Assembly (NCBI RefSeq): GCF_004519405.1
Contig: NZ_SGWI01000003.1
Span: 248,001-312,000, forward strand
Source of the DNA: Pseudomonas sp. BCA17
Lineage (GTDB): Bacteria; Pseudomonadota; Gammaproteobacteria; Pseudomonadales; Pseudomonadaceae
Direction of reading: 5' to 3'
Length of the DNA stretch: 64,000 nt
The notes beneath the pieces were generated by a model, which did no database searches, was not told where the DNA came from, and saw nothing but the letters and a program-made list of their open reading frames with translations. This document shows, one piece after another, positions 17,864-26,848 of this stretch. How positions within the stretch are numbered: the stretch's first letter is position 1; each line of letters opens with the position of its first letter. The position numbers and the translations under genes are program-made.

Positions 17864-18899
17864 GCTCTGGATTCCTTGAGGTGGTGGCCTGATCGGCGTA
17901 ATGCCGGGCCAGGATTAGGTCGTTGGCGTCGTGCGCGGGTTTGCCGAGCCAAGTATTGAAGCCCAGGCGGAACTGGCCATTGAGTTGCAGCGCCGGTACT
18001 TCAGGTTGTTGCAGAACCAGGTTCAAGTCCCAGTCCAATTCGTGGCCAAGGTACTCGGCCACCCACGCCACCAGCTCATTGAATGGCGGGTGGCCGGGCA
18101 GCATGCCCATGTAGTCATCGAGCTTGAGCGGCCCCAGGCGAATGCGGAATTTGTGCTGGCGGTCCCAGACATGGCTACCCAGGCAAAAGTCCACGCCCAG
18201 TTGGTTGGCGCTGACGCCCACGCGGCTGCGTTCGGGCAACTCCAGCCATTGGCCGACGTACTCTTCGATCTCTACCGACAAGCCGAAATACTCGCTGAGG
18301 ATCGCCTTTAAACCATCCGGGTAGCGGGTCTGCGCCGACAAGTGACCGCTGTAATGCAGCTTTGCGGCGTCGGCAATCAGCCCCTGGTTGAGCAGGCTTG
18401 GCATGCCACGGCCGCTCAGGGCGGCGAGGCGGGCGGACCAGTAGTCGTCGTCCGGGCGGTCATGGCTGACGGTAGGCCGCGCCTCGGCCCAGGCCCGATA
18501 GAACAGGCTGAGCAAGCGGTGGTGGAACACATCCAGGAACTGCTTGCTGGTGCTGTCGGCGTTGTTGCGCTGGCGCTCGCGTACGTACTCGGTGATATGC
18601 AGCGGCAGGGGGCCATTGGGGCCACCGAGACCGAAGAAGAACTGCTCCAGGCGCGCCGGCTTACCGTCACCACCGGGATCGACCGAGGCCAAGGTGGCCG
18701 GGGCGAAAGTGCAATCGGCTTGTTGGCCCAGGCGCAGCGGATCATCCGCCAGGCGCAGGGAGTGGCCCAGGCGCGGCAGGTCGGGCGATTCGCACTCGAT
18801 ACGCCGCAACGCCTGGAAGAAATCGTATTCCCAGGGTTCCTGATGCATCGCATCCAGTGTGTTCAAAGGGTCGGACGACGCCCGGGCTTGGCTTTCCAT
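17856..18899 (-). CDS. tssG: T6SS baseplate protein TssG
   Basis: A 347-residue baseplate wedge protein that pairs with TssF. Family features include the early EPWEYDFFQALRRIE, FFGLGGPNGPLPLHITEY and DFCLGSHVWDRQHKFR. The ATG at 18899 lies inside the end of tssF (37-base overlap), which suggests translational coupling; a later start would truncate conserved N-terminal sequence. It is part of the compact tssE-F-G-clpV block. Confidence 0.95.
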   Translation of the reverse strand: MESQARASSDPLNTLDAMHQEPWEYDFFQALRRIECESPDLPRLGHSLRLADDPLRLGQQADCTFAPATLASVDPGGDGKPARLEQFFFGLGGPNGPLPLHITEYVRERQRNNADSTSKQFLDVFHHRLLSLFYRAWAEARPTVSHDRPDDDYWSARLAALSGRGMPSLLNQGLIADAAKLHYSGHLSAQTRYPDGLKAILSEYFGLSVEIEEYVGQWLELPERSRVGVSANQLGVDFCLGSHVWDRQHKFRIRLGPLKLDDYMGMLPGHPPFNELVAWVAEYLGHELDWDLNLVLQQPEVPALQLNGQFRLGFNTWLGKPAHDANDLILARHYADQATTSRNPEHG

Positions 18900-20722
18900 C
18901 GCATGATCTCGCCGCGTTCGGTGGTACGGATCACCGTCTCGGTAAAACTGTTGATCGACACATAGCGTGCCAGGAAGCGCTCCAGCACCGCACCGAGCAG
19001 GAACACACCGGTGCCGCGAAACGCGTTTTCATCGAATTCCAGGGTGATCTCCAGGCCACGGCCAAACACGATCGGCCCGGGCATCGGCAGGCGCCGGGTC
19101 ACGGCTTTGCTGCTGACTTCACGCAGGCCCTCGATCTGCAATTGCAGGGCAGCGTCGTTGCTGTCGCCATACAGGCGCAGCAGTTCACGCAAGGCGCCCG
19201 CGCCCTGGCCCTGTTCGCTGAGCGACAGGTAGTTGAGCGACAGCTGACTGATCAGACGCCAGGCCTTGGCGTCATGCGCGTGGCTGGCACGCGGGCGGCT
19301 CGGGCCGGCCACGCAACGCACGGCCATCACCGGCGCGCTGTCGGCCAGGGTGAAGTCGGTCTTGCCGTTGCCCACGCTCATGAACAACGGCAAATCACGG
19401 TTGGTGCACAGCGCGGTCACGCCGAGTTGGCGCAGGTCGTGGCGGTAGGGCGCTTGCTTGCTGTCCACCAGGCTGACAAAGGTTTCGCTGCCCACATACG
19501 TGGAGCGCGGGCCGTTGCGGCGCTGGTCGCTGGACAGCACCCGCGGCTCGCGGCGCACCGTGTAATAGGCCTGGTCGCGGCCGTAGCGCGACGGGTCGCG
19601 TACAGCGTAGAACGGCAGGAAAGGCTGCTCTGGCCCCGTGCCGTGGCCGGTGAGGCCGCTCAGCGAGTGCACCTCGAAATCCATCGGTCGGGTGCGGTCG
19701 GCGATCACATGGTGTTCGTGGACCCGGTCGGACAAGTGAATGCGATCCAGGCGTTTCGGGAACAGGTTGATGGCCGGGGTGCAGAACGGCAGGAATTGTG
19801 CGGCGCCGACACTGCCTTCCAGGCTGGGCTCATGGCGATCGAACAATACGATCAACTCCAGCTCCTGGCCGTCGCAGCGTTTGACCGCACGGCTCAGCTC
19901 GGCGAACTCGACGAACAGGAAACGGTGGGGCAGGGCGAAGTATTCCTGCAGCAGGCGATAGCCCTGGAACGCACGCGCCACGACCGGCATGGCGGCGTCG
20001 GCGTCATCAAAACCTCGCGAGCGCAGCGCGTCTTGCGGCAGGCGCTCGACCCAGTCACCACCCGGCTTGCGTGCAAACACGGCGCAGGCGTTACCCAGCA
20101 GTTGCTCGTAAAGGCGGAACGGTTGTTCGTCGGCACCACTGAGGTACAGCGGCAGGCTGTCCAGGTCGAGGCTGTTAAACGGCAACTCGGCGCCGGTACG
20201 CAGAGTCAGGCGCAAACCAGCCTTGGCCTTCGGCTCACTGGCGGCTAGGCGGCCGAGCACGGCGGCGGGGTTGCCGAAGTACTCGGCGTTGGTCACCTGC
20301 AACGGCCACAGCGTCACCGGGTGAGCGGTGCGGTACTCGCAGCAGGTCTGGGTTTCACGGCCCAATGCCGCACGCAATACCGTATCGCGGGGCAGTGAAA
20401 AACCGCTGGCCAGGGAGCCTTCATCGGGGTCGGTCTGCAGTTGCACCACCGTCATCGACGGCGTTGGCGCGAGGTAGTGCGGGTACGCGATTTCCAGCAG
20501 GTTGTGGGTGAAGGTCGGGTACTCGGCGTCGAGCTTGAGCTGCACGCGGGCAGTCAGGTAGGCAAAGCCTTCAAGCAGGCGTTCGACGTACGGGTCGGCG
20601 CAGTCCATGCCGGACAGGGTCAGCCGACTGGCGATCTTCGGGTATTCCTTGGCGAACTCTGCGGCGCTTTCGCGCACATGGTGCAGTTCCTGGTTATACA
20701 GCTCCAGCAGGCGCGGGTTCAT
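18863..20722 (-). CDS. tssF: T6SS baseplate protein TssF
   Basis: A 619-residue baseplate wedge component. It begins [20 protein letters not shown] with the conserved [14 protein letters not shown], characteristic of TssF (VasA/ImpG). Length is normal. The ATG overlaps the tssE stop codon by four bases and the 3' end overlaps tssG. No transmembrane segment is visible; it acts at the cytoplasmic face of the membrane complex. Confidence 0.96.
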   Translation of the reverse strand: MNPRLLELYNQELHHVRESAAEFAKEYPKIASRLTLSGMDCADPYVERLLEGFAYLTARVQLKLDAEYPTFTHNLLEIAYPHYLAPTPSMTVVQLQTDPDEGSLASGFSLPRDTVLRAALGRETQTCCEYRTAHPVTLWPLQVTNAEYFGNPAAVLGRLAASEPKAKAGLRLTLRTGAELPFNSLDLDSLPLYLSGADEQPFRLYEQLLGNACAVFARKPGGDWVERLPQDALRSRGFDDADAAMPVVARAFQGYRLLQEYFALPHRFLFVEFAELSRAVKRCDGQELELIVLFDRHEPSLEGSVGAAQFLPFCTPAINLFPKRLDRIHLSDRVHEHHVIADRTRPMDFEVHSLSGLTGHGTGPEQPFLPFYAVRDPSRYGRDQAYYTVRREPRVLSSDQRRNGPRSTYVGSETFVSLVDSKQAPYRHDLRQLGVTALCTNRDLPLFMSVGNGKTDFTLADSAPVMAVRCVAGPSRPRASHAHDAKAWRLISQLSLNYLSLSEQGQGAGALRELLRLYGDSNDAALQLQIEGLREVSSKAVTRRLPMPGPIVFGRGLEITLEFDENAFRGTGVFLLGAVLERFLARYVSINSFTETVIRTTERGEIMRWKAKPGRRPTL

Positions 20723-21237
20723 GTCCGTCTCCGCTGGTCGGCGTTAATCACACGCACATGGCCGGATTCCAGGTCGAGGTCGGTTTGCAATAACAGACGC
20801 AAAGGCACCGGCTGGGCCCACAGGTCGCCTTCGATCTCGAAACTCAGCGCGTTGTGGTTCATCTCGCCGTGGCTGACGCGGGCTTTGACGCGCAGGGTGT
20901 GGCGCAGGATTCGCGGCTCGAAGGTGGCGATGGCCTGGTAGATCAGGGCTTCCAGCGCTTTGATATCGACGCTGGAAGCGCTGTTCCCGGCCAGTGCCGG
21001 CAGGCCGTAATTGATCACCGACGTACCGGCTGGGGTGTGCAGCGTGGCATCGGCGTCCAGCAACGACGTGGTGTTGAGCAGCCACGCCAGGTCGCGTAGT
21101 ACCGAGGCTTTCAATTGGGTCAGGGACAGCACGCGTTTGTCGGCGCTTTCCTTGGGATTGGTCGGGTCGTCGTCGGTCAACCGGTCCAGCAGGGACGGTT
21201 GCAGACGGTCGCGGGAAGCGATTTCAGTTACCACCAA
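20719..21237 (-). CDS. tssE: T6SS baseplate protein TssE (gp25-like)
   Basis: A 172-residue gp25/lysozyme-like baseplate protein. It carries [12 protein letters not shown] near the start, [14 protein letters not shown] in the middle and INYGLPAL, the family region around the sheath-initiating site. The gp25 fold here has no lytic role. It is followed without gap by tssF. Upstream is hcp, 90 bp away, where HSI-I of P. aeruginosa would have tagJ. Confidence 0.93.
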   Translation of the reverse strand: MVVTEIASRDRLQPSLLDRLTDDDPTNPKESADKRVLSLTQLKASVLRDLAWLLNTTSLLDADATLHTPAGTSVINYGLPALAGNSASSVDIKALEALIYQAIATFEPRILRHTLRVKARVSHGEMNHNALSFEIEGDLWAQPVPLRLLLQTDLDLESGHVRVINADQRRRT

Positions 21238-21294
21238 AGCAGCTCCACGGACGGGTTGTGAGAGGGACGGGCTTCGTGAGGGGCAGGGTGCCGG

Positions 21295-21319
21295 GGGCCG
21301 TGGCGTGAGGCCACGGCCC
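21295..21319. terminator. GC-rich stem-loop just downstream of hcp
   Basis: GGGCCGTGG (21295-21303) and CCACGGCCC (21311-21319) form a perfect 9-bp stem with a 7-base loop, nine bases after the hcp stop codon. No T-run follows, so it is more likely an mRNA 3'-end stabiliser or partial attenuator than a full terminator. It lies between hcp and tssE. Confidence 0.6.
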
Positions 21320-21327
21320 GAGGGCTA

Positions 21328-21816
21328 TTAGCGCTTGGTGTTGGAACGGATGTTCCAGCCAAACTTGATCGCGCCGCCGTCTTTGGTGCCGTCGGCTTTC
21401 TGCGGCTGGTAGTCGACCATCACTTGGGCAAAGTTCAGGGTGACGTTCTCGGTCAGGCGATCATCACTGCCCGAACCGCCGGTGCTCAGGGACGTTACCA
21501 GCACTTCTTCCAGGTTGATCACCATGTACTCGACCTGGCTTTCACCACCGGCCTTGCGCACGGTCAGCTTGACCTTGTCGATGTGCTTGCCGCTGGCGCA
21601 GTGCATCATCAGGTTAGGCGACGCCTTGTCGACGTACTTGGTCAGCGACAGGTCCTGGATATTCACCTTGCCCGCGCCACCGCCACCGCCGACATGCATG
21701 TTGCCGGACTGGGACATGCCCCAGCTCCAGTTCAGTACGTCGATTTCGTCCTTGTGGGCTTTGTCCATGGACTCGCCCTTGATGTCGCCGATCTTGATGA
21801 AAATATCAACAGCCAT
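21328..21816 (-). CDS. hcp: T6SS tube protein Hcp (Hcp1 type)
   Basis: A 162-residue ring-forming tube protein secreted by the system. I start it at the ATG at 21816, preceded by AGGGAG; the protein then begins MAVDIFIKIGDIKGES, nearly as in P. aeruginosa Hcp1. Also seen are the glycine-rich loop HVGGGGGAGKVN and the conserved ENVTLNFAQV. Tandem stops TAA TAG end it. It is bracketed by a REPIN upstream and a strong stem-loop downstream, which may allow the high relative Hcp amount needed. Confidence 0.97.
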   Translation of the reverse strand: MAVDIFIKIGDIKGESMDKAHKDEIDVLNWSWGMSQSGNMHVGGGGGAGKVNIQDLSLTKYVDKASPNLMMHCASGKHIDKVKLTVRKAGGESQVEYMVINLEEVLVTSLSTGGSGSDDRLTENVTLNFAQVMVDYQPQKADGTKDGGAIKFGWNIRSNTKR

Positions 21817-21866
21817 GTTTTCTCCCTGTGTGGTCTCAGCCACAGAATGTGTTGACGTCCCCGACC

Positions 21867-21970
21867 CCTGTAGGAGCGAGCTTGCTCGCGAAGGTCGTTG
21901 ACGCTGACGCTGACATCCTGAATGAACGCGGCGCCTTTAAGTTTTTCGCGAGCAAGCCCGCTCCTGCAGG
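21867..21970. repeat. REPIN between tssC and hcp
   Basis: CCTGTAGGAGCGAGCTTG... at 21867-21892 faces an inverted copy at 21945-21970 whose reverse complement begins CCTGCAGGAGCGGGCTTG; 24 of 26 bases agree. The spacer is about 52 bases. It occupies most of the 174-bp tssC-hcp gap. Confidence 0.85.
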
Positions 21971-21990
21971 AACGAGCCGGTCCCGAATGT

Positions 21991-23490
21991 TTAAGCGCTT
22001 TTCGCCGAAGGCAGCTTCGATACCAGGCGCAACGACACGGTCAGCCCTTCGAGCTGGTAGTGCGGGCGCAGGTAGAACTTGGAGTTGTAGTAACCCGGGT
22101 TGCCTTCCACTTCTTCCACGATCACTTCAGCGGCAGCCAATGGGTGCTGGGCCTTGGTGGTTTCGGTGGAGTGGGCCGGGTCGCCGTCGACGTAGTTCAG
22201 GATCCAGTCCTGCAACCAACGCTGCATTTCGTCCTTCTCTTTGAAGGAACCGATCTTGTCGCGCACGATGCACTTCAAGTAGTGAGCGAAACGGCAGGTG
22301 GCGAACAGGTACGGCAAGCGCGCGGCCAGATTGGCGTTGGCGGTGGCGTCCGGGTCGTCGTATTCGGCCGGTTTCTGCAACGACTGGGCACCGATGAAGG
22401 CGGCGAAGTCGGTGTTTTTCTTGTGCAGCAGTGGCATGAAACCGTTCTTCGCCAGTTCCGCTTCACGGCGGTCGCTGATGGCGATTTCGGTCGGGCACTT
22501 CATGTCCACGCCACCGTCATCGGTAGGGAACGTGTGGGCCGGCAGGTTCTCCACTTCACCGCCGGACTCCACGCCACGGATGCGCGAGCACCAGCCGTAG
22601 TGTTTGAACGAGCGGTTGATGTTCACGGCCATGGCGTAGGCGGCGTTGGCCCAGGTGTACTTGGAGCTGTCGGCGCCGTCGGTGTTTTCTTCGAAGGCGA
22701 AGGCTTCCACCGGGTCGGTCTTGGCGCCATACGGCAGGCGCGCCAGGAAGCGCGGCATGGTCAGGCCGATGTAGCGTGAGTCTTCCGATTCACGCAGCGA
22801 GCGCCAGCCGGCGTATTCCGGAGTGGTGAAGATCTTGGTCAGGTCGCGCGGGTTCGACAGTTCCTGCCACGAGCCCATGCCCATCACGGTCGGCGAGGCC
22901 GCAGCGATGAAAGGGGCGTGCATGGCGGCGCAGACTTTCGACAGTTCGCCCAGCAGTTCCACGTCGGGTGGTGACTGGTCGAAGTAGTAGTCGCCCACCA
23001 GGCAGCCGTACGGTTCACCGCCGAACTGGCCGTATTCTTCTTCGTACATCTTCTTGAAGATCGGGCTCTGATCCCACGCGGTGCCCTTGAACTTCTTCAG
23101 GGTCTTGTGCAAGTCCGGCTTGGAGATGTTGAGCACGCGGATCTTGAGCTGCTCATCGCTCTCGGTGTTGTTGACGAGGTAGTGCAGGCCACGCCAGGCG
23201 CTTTCCAACTGCTGGAAATCCTGGTGGTGGATGATCTGGTTGACCTGGGCGGTGAGCTTGGCGTCGATGGCCGCGATGATCGATTCGATCGATTTGATCG
23301 CATCGTTGGACACCAGGTCGGTTTGCGCCAGGGCCTGTTCGGCCAGGGTGCGCACCGCGGTTTCCACGGCTTCGCGGGCACGCTCGGTCTTTGGCTTGAA
23401 TTCCTGCAGCAGCAGGTTCGCGAACTCGCTGGCTTCTTCGGTCTGGGTGCCGAGGATCTGGCTGCCTTCGCGGGCGTTATTGTCGGTCAT
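21991..23490 (-). CDS. tssC: T6SS sheath large subunit TssC (VipB)
   Basis: A 499-residue sheath protein. Family regions are FEDNTDG-like FAFEENTDGADS, the WRGLHYLVNNTESDEQLKIRVLNISK block near residue 95 and the C-terminal YNSKFYLRPHYQLEGLTVSLRLVSKLP. With TssB it forms the contractile sheath around Hcp. Only two bases separate it from tssB, as expected for subunits made together. Length equals the HSI-I homologue. Confidence 0.97.
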   Translation of the reverse strand: MTDNNAREGSQILGTQTEEASEFANLLLQEFKPKTERAREAVETAVRTLAEQALAQTDLVSNDAIKSIESIIAAIDAKLTAQVNQIIHHQDFQQLESAWRGLHYLVNNTESDEQLKIRVLNISKPDLHKTLKKFKGTAWDQSPIFKKMYEEEYGQFGGEPYGCLVGDYYFDQSPPDVELLGELSKVCAAMHAPFIAAASPTVMGMGSWQELSNPRDLTKIFTTPEYAGWRSLRESEDSRYIGLTMPRFLARLPYGAKTDPVEAFAFEENTDGADSSKYTWANAAYAMAVNINRSFKHYGWCSRIRGVESGGEVENLPAHTFPTDDGGVDMKCPTEIAISDRREAELAKNGFMPLLHKKNTDFAAFIGAQSLQKPAEYDDPDATANANLAARLPYLFATCRFAHYLKCIVRDKIGSFKEKDEMQRWLQDWILNYVDGDPAHSTETTKAQHPLAAAEVIVEEVEGNPGYYNSKFYLRPHYQLEGLTVSLRLVSKLPSAKSA

Positions 23491-23492
23491 GA

Positions 23493-23999
23493 TTATTGGT
23501 CCCCTGCAGGCTTGGGCGCGCTGGCAAGTGCCTGAAGCAGTGCCGGGTCCTTGATCGCCTTCATGATGATTTCTTCAGCGCCGGTCTTGCCGTCCATGTA
23601 GGTCAGCAGGTTGGCCAGCTGGGTACGGGCTTCGAGCAATTGGTTCAGCGAATCGACCTTGCGCGCCACGGCGGCCGGGCTGAAGTCGTCCATGCTCTCG
23701 AAGGTGATGTCCAGGCTCAGGTTGCCTTCGCCGGTCAGCTCGTTGGGTACGTGGAAGGCCACGCGCGGCTGCATGGCCTTGAGGCGCGAGTCGAAGTTGT
23801 CGACGTCCACTTCAAGGAACTTGCGGTCCGCCACGGGGGCGAGCGGCTCGGCAGGTTTGCCGGCGAGGTCGGCCATCACGCCCATCACGAAGGGCAGCTG
23901 GACTTTCTTCTCGGCGCCGTAAAGCTCGACGTCGTACTCGATCTGCACTCGAGGCGCACGGTTGCGCGCAATGAATTTCTGAGAACTTTGCTTCGCCAC
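23493..23999 (-). CDS. tssB: T6SS sheath small subunit TssB (VipA)
   Basis: A 168-residue partner of TssC. Typical elements are SQKFIARNRAPRVQIEYDVE at the N-terminus, LPFVMGVMADLAG and a C-terminal helix LRTQ-like LLEARTQLANLLTYMDGK. The C-terminal helix is the part that embeds in TssC and the region around it is recognised by ClpV or TagJ. It is cotranscribed with tssC. Confidence 0.97.
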   Translation of the reverse strand: MAKQSSQKFIARNRAPRVQIEYDVELYGAEKKVQLPFVMGVMADLAGKPAEPLAPVADRKFLEVDVDNFDSRLKAMQPRVAFHVPNELTGEGNLSLDITFESMDDFSPAAVARKVDSLNQLLEARTQLANLLTYMDGKTGAEEIIMKAIKDPALLQALASAPKPAGDQ

Positions 24000-24053
24000 G
24001 TTGCTGCTCCTGGTCGCTTGAGCGACGGTGTTGTTACTGCATAGCCCGGTGGC

Positions 24054-25073
24054 TTACTCGCTGTCCGGGCCGCGCAGGTTTTCAAATTGGGACATGCCGT
24101 CGGGAATCAGATTGCGCACGATGGCCGCGAAATCGGCGTGCACCAGGTTCTTGGCGCGGTTCAACAGCACCGGCAGCGGGCTCGAGGGCTCGTGCCGGGT
24201 GTAGTACGCAAGGATTTTGTCGAGGCTGCGCAACACGTCATCGCGGCTGGCGATGTCGCCGGCCGGGCGTGGTGCTGCGGGCGCAGCGGCGAAATCGACC
24301 GAGGGGGCATTGTCGTCACTGACGGCCTCGGGTTCGCCACTGCTGTCGGTGCCTGGCACCGCTTGATTGAGTATCTGCAGCGCCTGCTTGAGCGGTTGCT
24401 TCAAGGCACTCAAATCCACGCCCCGGGCTGAACCGACCTGGTCATTGACCTGCTGTTCGATGGCCTCGCAGGCAGCACGCGCTGCGCTCAAGGCGTCGCG
24501 GGTGGCTTGCAGGTGCTCGGGGTCGCTGTCGAGGAATGCGGCGTGCAGTTGCTGGGCTCCGAGCTGCTCGTCGGCAAAAATCTGCAGGCCGCTGGCGTTG
24601 AGCGCCGCACGCAGGGTAACGGGGCCGAAGGTGCGCGAGCGCGTGAGGACGCTTTCGCGCAACAGGCGAATGGTTGTGTCACTGGTCAAGCCGGACAGGG
24701 CGTTGATGCGCACGGTAGGGTCGTTATCGTCGTCGGCATCCAGGCGTGGATGCAGGTCGGTCCAATAGTCGCGCAGCAGGGCGTTGATCAACGAAAGGAC
24801 TTCAGCCAGCCCGGCCACGCCTTGCAGGGCAAGGGTGCTTTGCAGCAGAAAATGGGTGATGCGCAGGTCTTTGCTGCGTTGCAGCAAGTCAAGGCTCTGC
24901 TGCTGGATGCTGCGCCATTCCGGCGGTTCGGCGGGCAGGATCGAATCGCCCATGCTGCGCTCGGGTTGGCCCTTGGCGTCACGCTCCAGTTGGAGAAATT
25001 GCGCGTCATACTCCATGTCTTCGCCACACGGCGAGTTCGGGGAAACGGCGGCGAGCAGCAACGGCACATCCAC
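24054..25073 (-). CDS. tssA: T6SS cap/initiator protein TssA
   Basis: A 339-residue protein of the ImpA-N family that primes baseplate and sheath assembly. The N-terminal domain carries LLAAVSPNSPCGEDMEYDAQFLQL and the PEWRSIQQQSLDLL block. I place the start at GTG 25073, preceded by AAGGAG; a longer frame from 25118 would add sequence across a likely leader stem-loop. It is the first gene of the leftward T6SS operon and diverges from fha. Confidence 0.9.
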   Translation of the reverse strand: MDVPLLLAAVSPNSPCGEDMEYDAQFLQLERDAKGQPERSMGDSILPAEPPEWRSIQQQSLDLLQRSKDLRITHFLLQSTLALQGVAGLAEVLSLINALLRDYWTDLHPRLDADDDNDPTVRINALSGLTSDTTIRLLRESVLTRSRTFGPVTLRAALNASGLQIFADEQLGAQQLHAAFLDSDPEHLQATRDALSAARAACEAIEQQVNDQVGSARGVDLSALKQPLKQALQILNQAVPGTDSSGEPEAVSDDNAPSVDFAAAPAAPRPAGDIASRDDVLRSLDKILAYYTRHEPSSPLPVLLNRAKNLVHADFAAIVRNLIPDGMSQFENLRGPDSE

Positions 25074-25466
25074 TGAGTTTGATCTCCTTATCAGCCCGAT
25101 AGATGGCGGGCAATGCATGCATTAGTTGTCTGAGGAACTTTGCATGTTTTCTTGGTCATATAGTCAGAGTGCCACTACTGTGACATCAGTGATGTTCAAG
25201 AAGTTGTGCATTTTTGGTGTAGTACTTATGCCTTGTCAAGGTAAGCTATTCGTCCTCTGTGACAGATGTGCGGTGTTTAACAACCTGCGCGACTGGTGGG
25301 TCGAACGGCGCCCGCCAAGCAGGATTTTTGTCATGGAAGCCAGCTAAGATCAGCGATCTTGCGGGTTTAGGTAGATTCAGGGTCATTTTGTGTGACCTGG
25401 CGGGCATCTCCCGGGAAGCGTAGACCCGGGATCTACCGCGCGCGATGTAATCAGCAAGGAGGCAAG
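25074..25466. promoter_or_regulatory. Divergent control region of the two T6SS operons
   Basis: 393 bp without a credible gene. The part near tssA is AT-rich. It holds a 12-bp perfect palindrome AATGCATGCATT (25112-25123), a small stem in the tssA leader (GCCCG 25094-25098 with CGGGC 25107-25111) and an inverted repeat ACATC-AGT-GATGT (25183-25195). The fha side holds three consecutive stem-loops. I could not fix -35/-10 pairs with confidence, and no convincing sigma-54 -24/-12 element was found. Confidence 0.6.
25346..25466 (+). promoter_or_regulatory. Structured 5' leader of fha with possible RsmA/CsrA site
   Basis: Three perfect stems occur in a row: AAGATC/GATCTT (25346-25360, 3-base loop), GGTCA/TGACC (25381-25397) and CCCGGG/CCCGGG (25410-25430, loop AAGCGTAGA). 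The ribosome binding site that follows reads CAAGGAGG, containing the CARGGA core bound by RsmA/CsrA proteins, and another GGA lies at the top of the third stem. RsmA repression of HSI-I is established in P. aeruginosa; its action here is inferred. Confidence 0.45.
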
Positions 25467-26795
25467 ATGTCGCTGTGTTTGACTATCACTAGTTATCACA
25501 AGATTACCCCTGGGCAGTGCTCGGAAAAGTCCATGGACCAGGGCGTGATGGCTATTGGCCGCAGTTCGGATAATGACTGGGTATTGCCTGATCCGGAGCG
25601 TCTTGTCTCTTCACAGCATTGCGTTATTCAGTACAAAGATGGCCGTTATTATTTAACCGATAACAGTACGAACGGGGTGGAGTTGGTTCACGCCGGTATC
25701 CGTTTGCGCCGCGGTAATAGCGAGCCGTTGCAGGATGGTGAGTTGATCCGCATCGGCGACTACGAGATCCAGGCGCGCATCGATTTCAATGTGCAAGCCG
25801 TGGATAGCCGACCGTTTGCCGGTGACTCATCCAACAGCTTCGAAGCCCTGATGGGCGCCGTCGCCAGCCCGCCCGCACCTGTGCCTGCGCCTGTGATCGC
25901 GCCGCAGTTCCAGGGCGCCTCGGCAATGGATACCCTGCCGGACCTGTTCGACTTCCTCAGCCCCACGGCCGTTCCACCACCGACCGTGGCGGATCATGTG
26001 CCGTCCGAGCAGCACGATTTCCGGCCACCGACGCCGGTGGCCGTCGAAAAACCCGTGGTATCCGGCGGGCTGATTCCCGATGATTGGGACCTGTTTGCCG
26101 ACACACCGGCACCGGCCGCACCGCCGCCGCCAGCACCGCCAGCACCGCCGGTGATTCAGCCGCCGCCTGTGCTGGAGCCGGCGCGCCCGGTGGCCGAAAC
26201 CCTGCAATCGCCCGACCTGCTGCAAGCGTTCCTGCGTGGCGCCGGCCTGGAGCAGTTGCGTCTCGACAAAGCCGACGCCTGCGCCCAGATGGAAAACATC
26301 GGCCGCAGCTACCGCTTGATGGTCGAGGGCCTGATCGACGTATTGCGTGCTCGCGCCAGCCTCAAAGGCGAGTTCCGCATGCAACAGACCATGATCCGCC
26401 CGGCCGAAAACAATCCGTTGAAATTCGCGCCGAATGCCGACGAAGCCTTACTGTTGCTGCTTCGCCACGGCAACCAGGCGTTTATGGCACCGGACGCCGC
26501 CGTGCGCGACAGTTTCGACGATCTGCGCGCTCACCAGCTGGCCGTGATGGCAGGCGTGGAGGCCGCGATCAAGCACCTGCTGACCCGCTTTGAACCCTCG
26601 CAACTGGAGGAGCGCATGGGCAAACCCGCCGGGTTATCGAGCCTGTTCAACGGCTCGCGCCAGGCCCAGTACTGGCAGCAGTTCACTGAGCTCTACAGCA
26701 ATATTTCCCGCGAGGCCCAGGAAGATTTCCAGGACCTGTTCGGCCGCGAATTCAGCCGAGCCTACGAAGAACACAGCGCACGACAGCGTCGCTGA
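25467..26795 (+). CDS. fha1: FHA-domain T6SS scaffold Fha (TagH)
   Basis: A 442-residue activator of T6SS assembly. The FHA phosphothreonine-binding domain fills residues 1-105 with GRSSDNDWVLPDPERLVSSQH and NSTNGVEL, including the arginine, serine and STNG residues that contact phosphothreonine. A long Pro/Ala-rich linker follows (about 130-245), then a conserved C-terminal T6SS FHA-associated domain. Start is the ATG behind a near-perfect AAGGAGG. It is the expected substrate of PpkA and heads the rightward operon. Confidence 0.95.
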   Translation: MSLCLTITSYHKITPGQCSEKSMDQGVMAIGRSSDNDWVLPDPERLVSSQHCVIQYKDGRYYLTDNSTNGVELVHAGIRLRRGNSEPLQDGELIRIGDYEIQARIDFNVQAVDSRPFAGDSSNSFEALMGAVASPPAPVPAPVIAPQFQGASAMDTLPDLFDFLSPTAVPPPTVADHVPSEQHDFRPPTPVAVEKPVVSGGLIPDDWDLFADTPAPAAPPPPAPPAPPVIQPPPVLEPARPVAETLQSPDLLQAFLRGAGLEQLRLDKADACAQMENIGRSYRLMVEGLIDVLRARASLKGEFRMQQTMIRPAENNPLKFAPNADEALLLLLRHGNQAFMAPDAAVRDSFDDLRAHQLAVMAGVEAAIKHLLTRFEPSQLEERMGKPAGLSSLFNGSRQAQYWQQFTELYSNISREAQEDFQDLFGREFSRAYEEHSARQRR

Positions 26796-26848
26796 TCACG
26801 CAGTACATGGATTTAACGGATAGCTAAGTACGTCATTGAGGACGCAGG

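Noticed and set aside
25178..25195. CRP/Vfr-like site TGTGACATCAGTGATG
   Set aside because: First half fits TGTGA but the second half differs from TCACA at most positions; treated only as a short inverted repeat.
25126..25347. Possible 73-residue protein in the tssA-fha gap
   Set aside because: No good ribosome binding site, no recognisable features, and it lies where divergent promoters must be.
25074..25466. Sigma-54 promoter for the T6SS operons
   Set aside because: A TGGCAC is present on the reverse strand near 25172 but no GC doublet stands at the -12 position.
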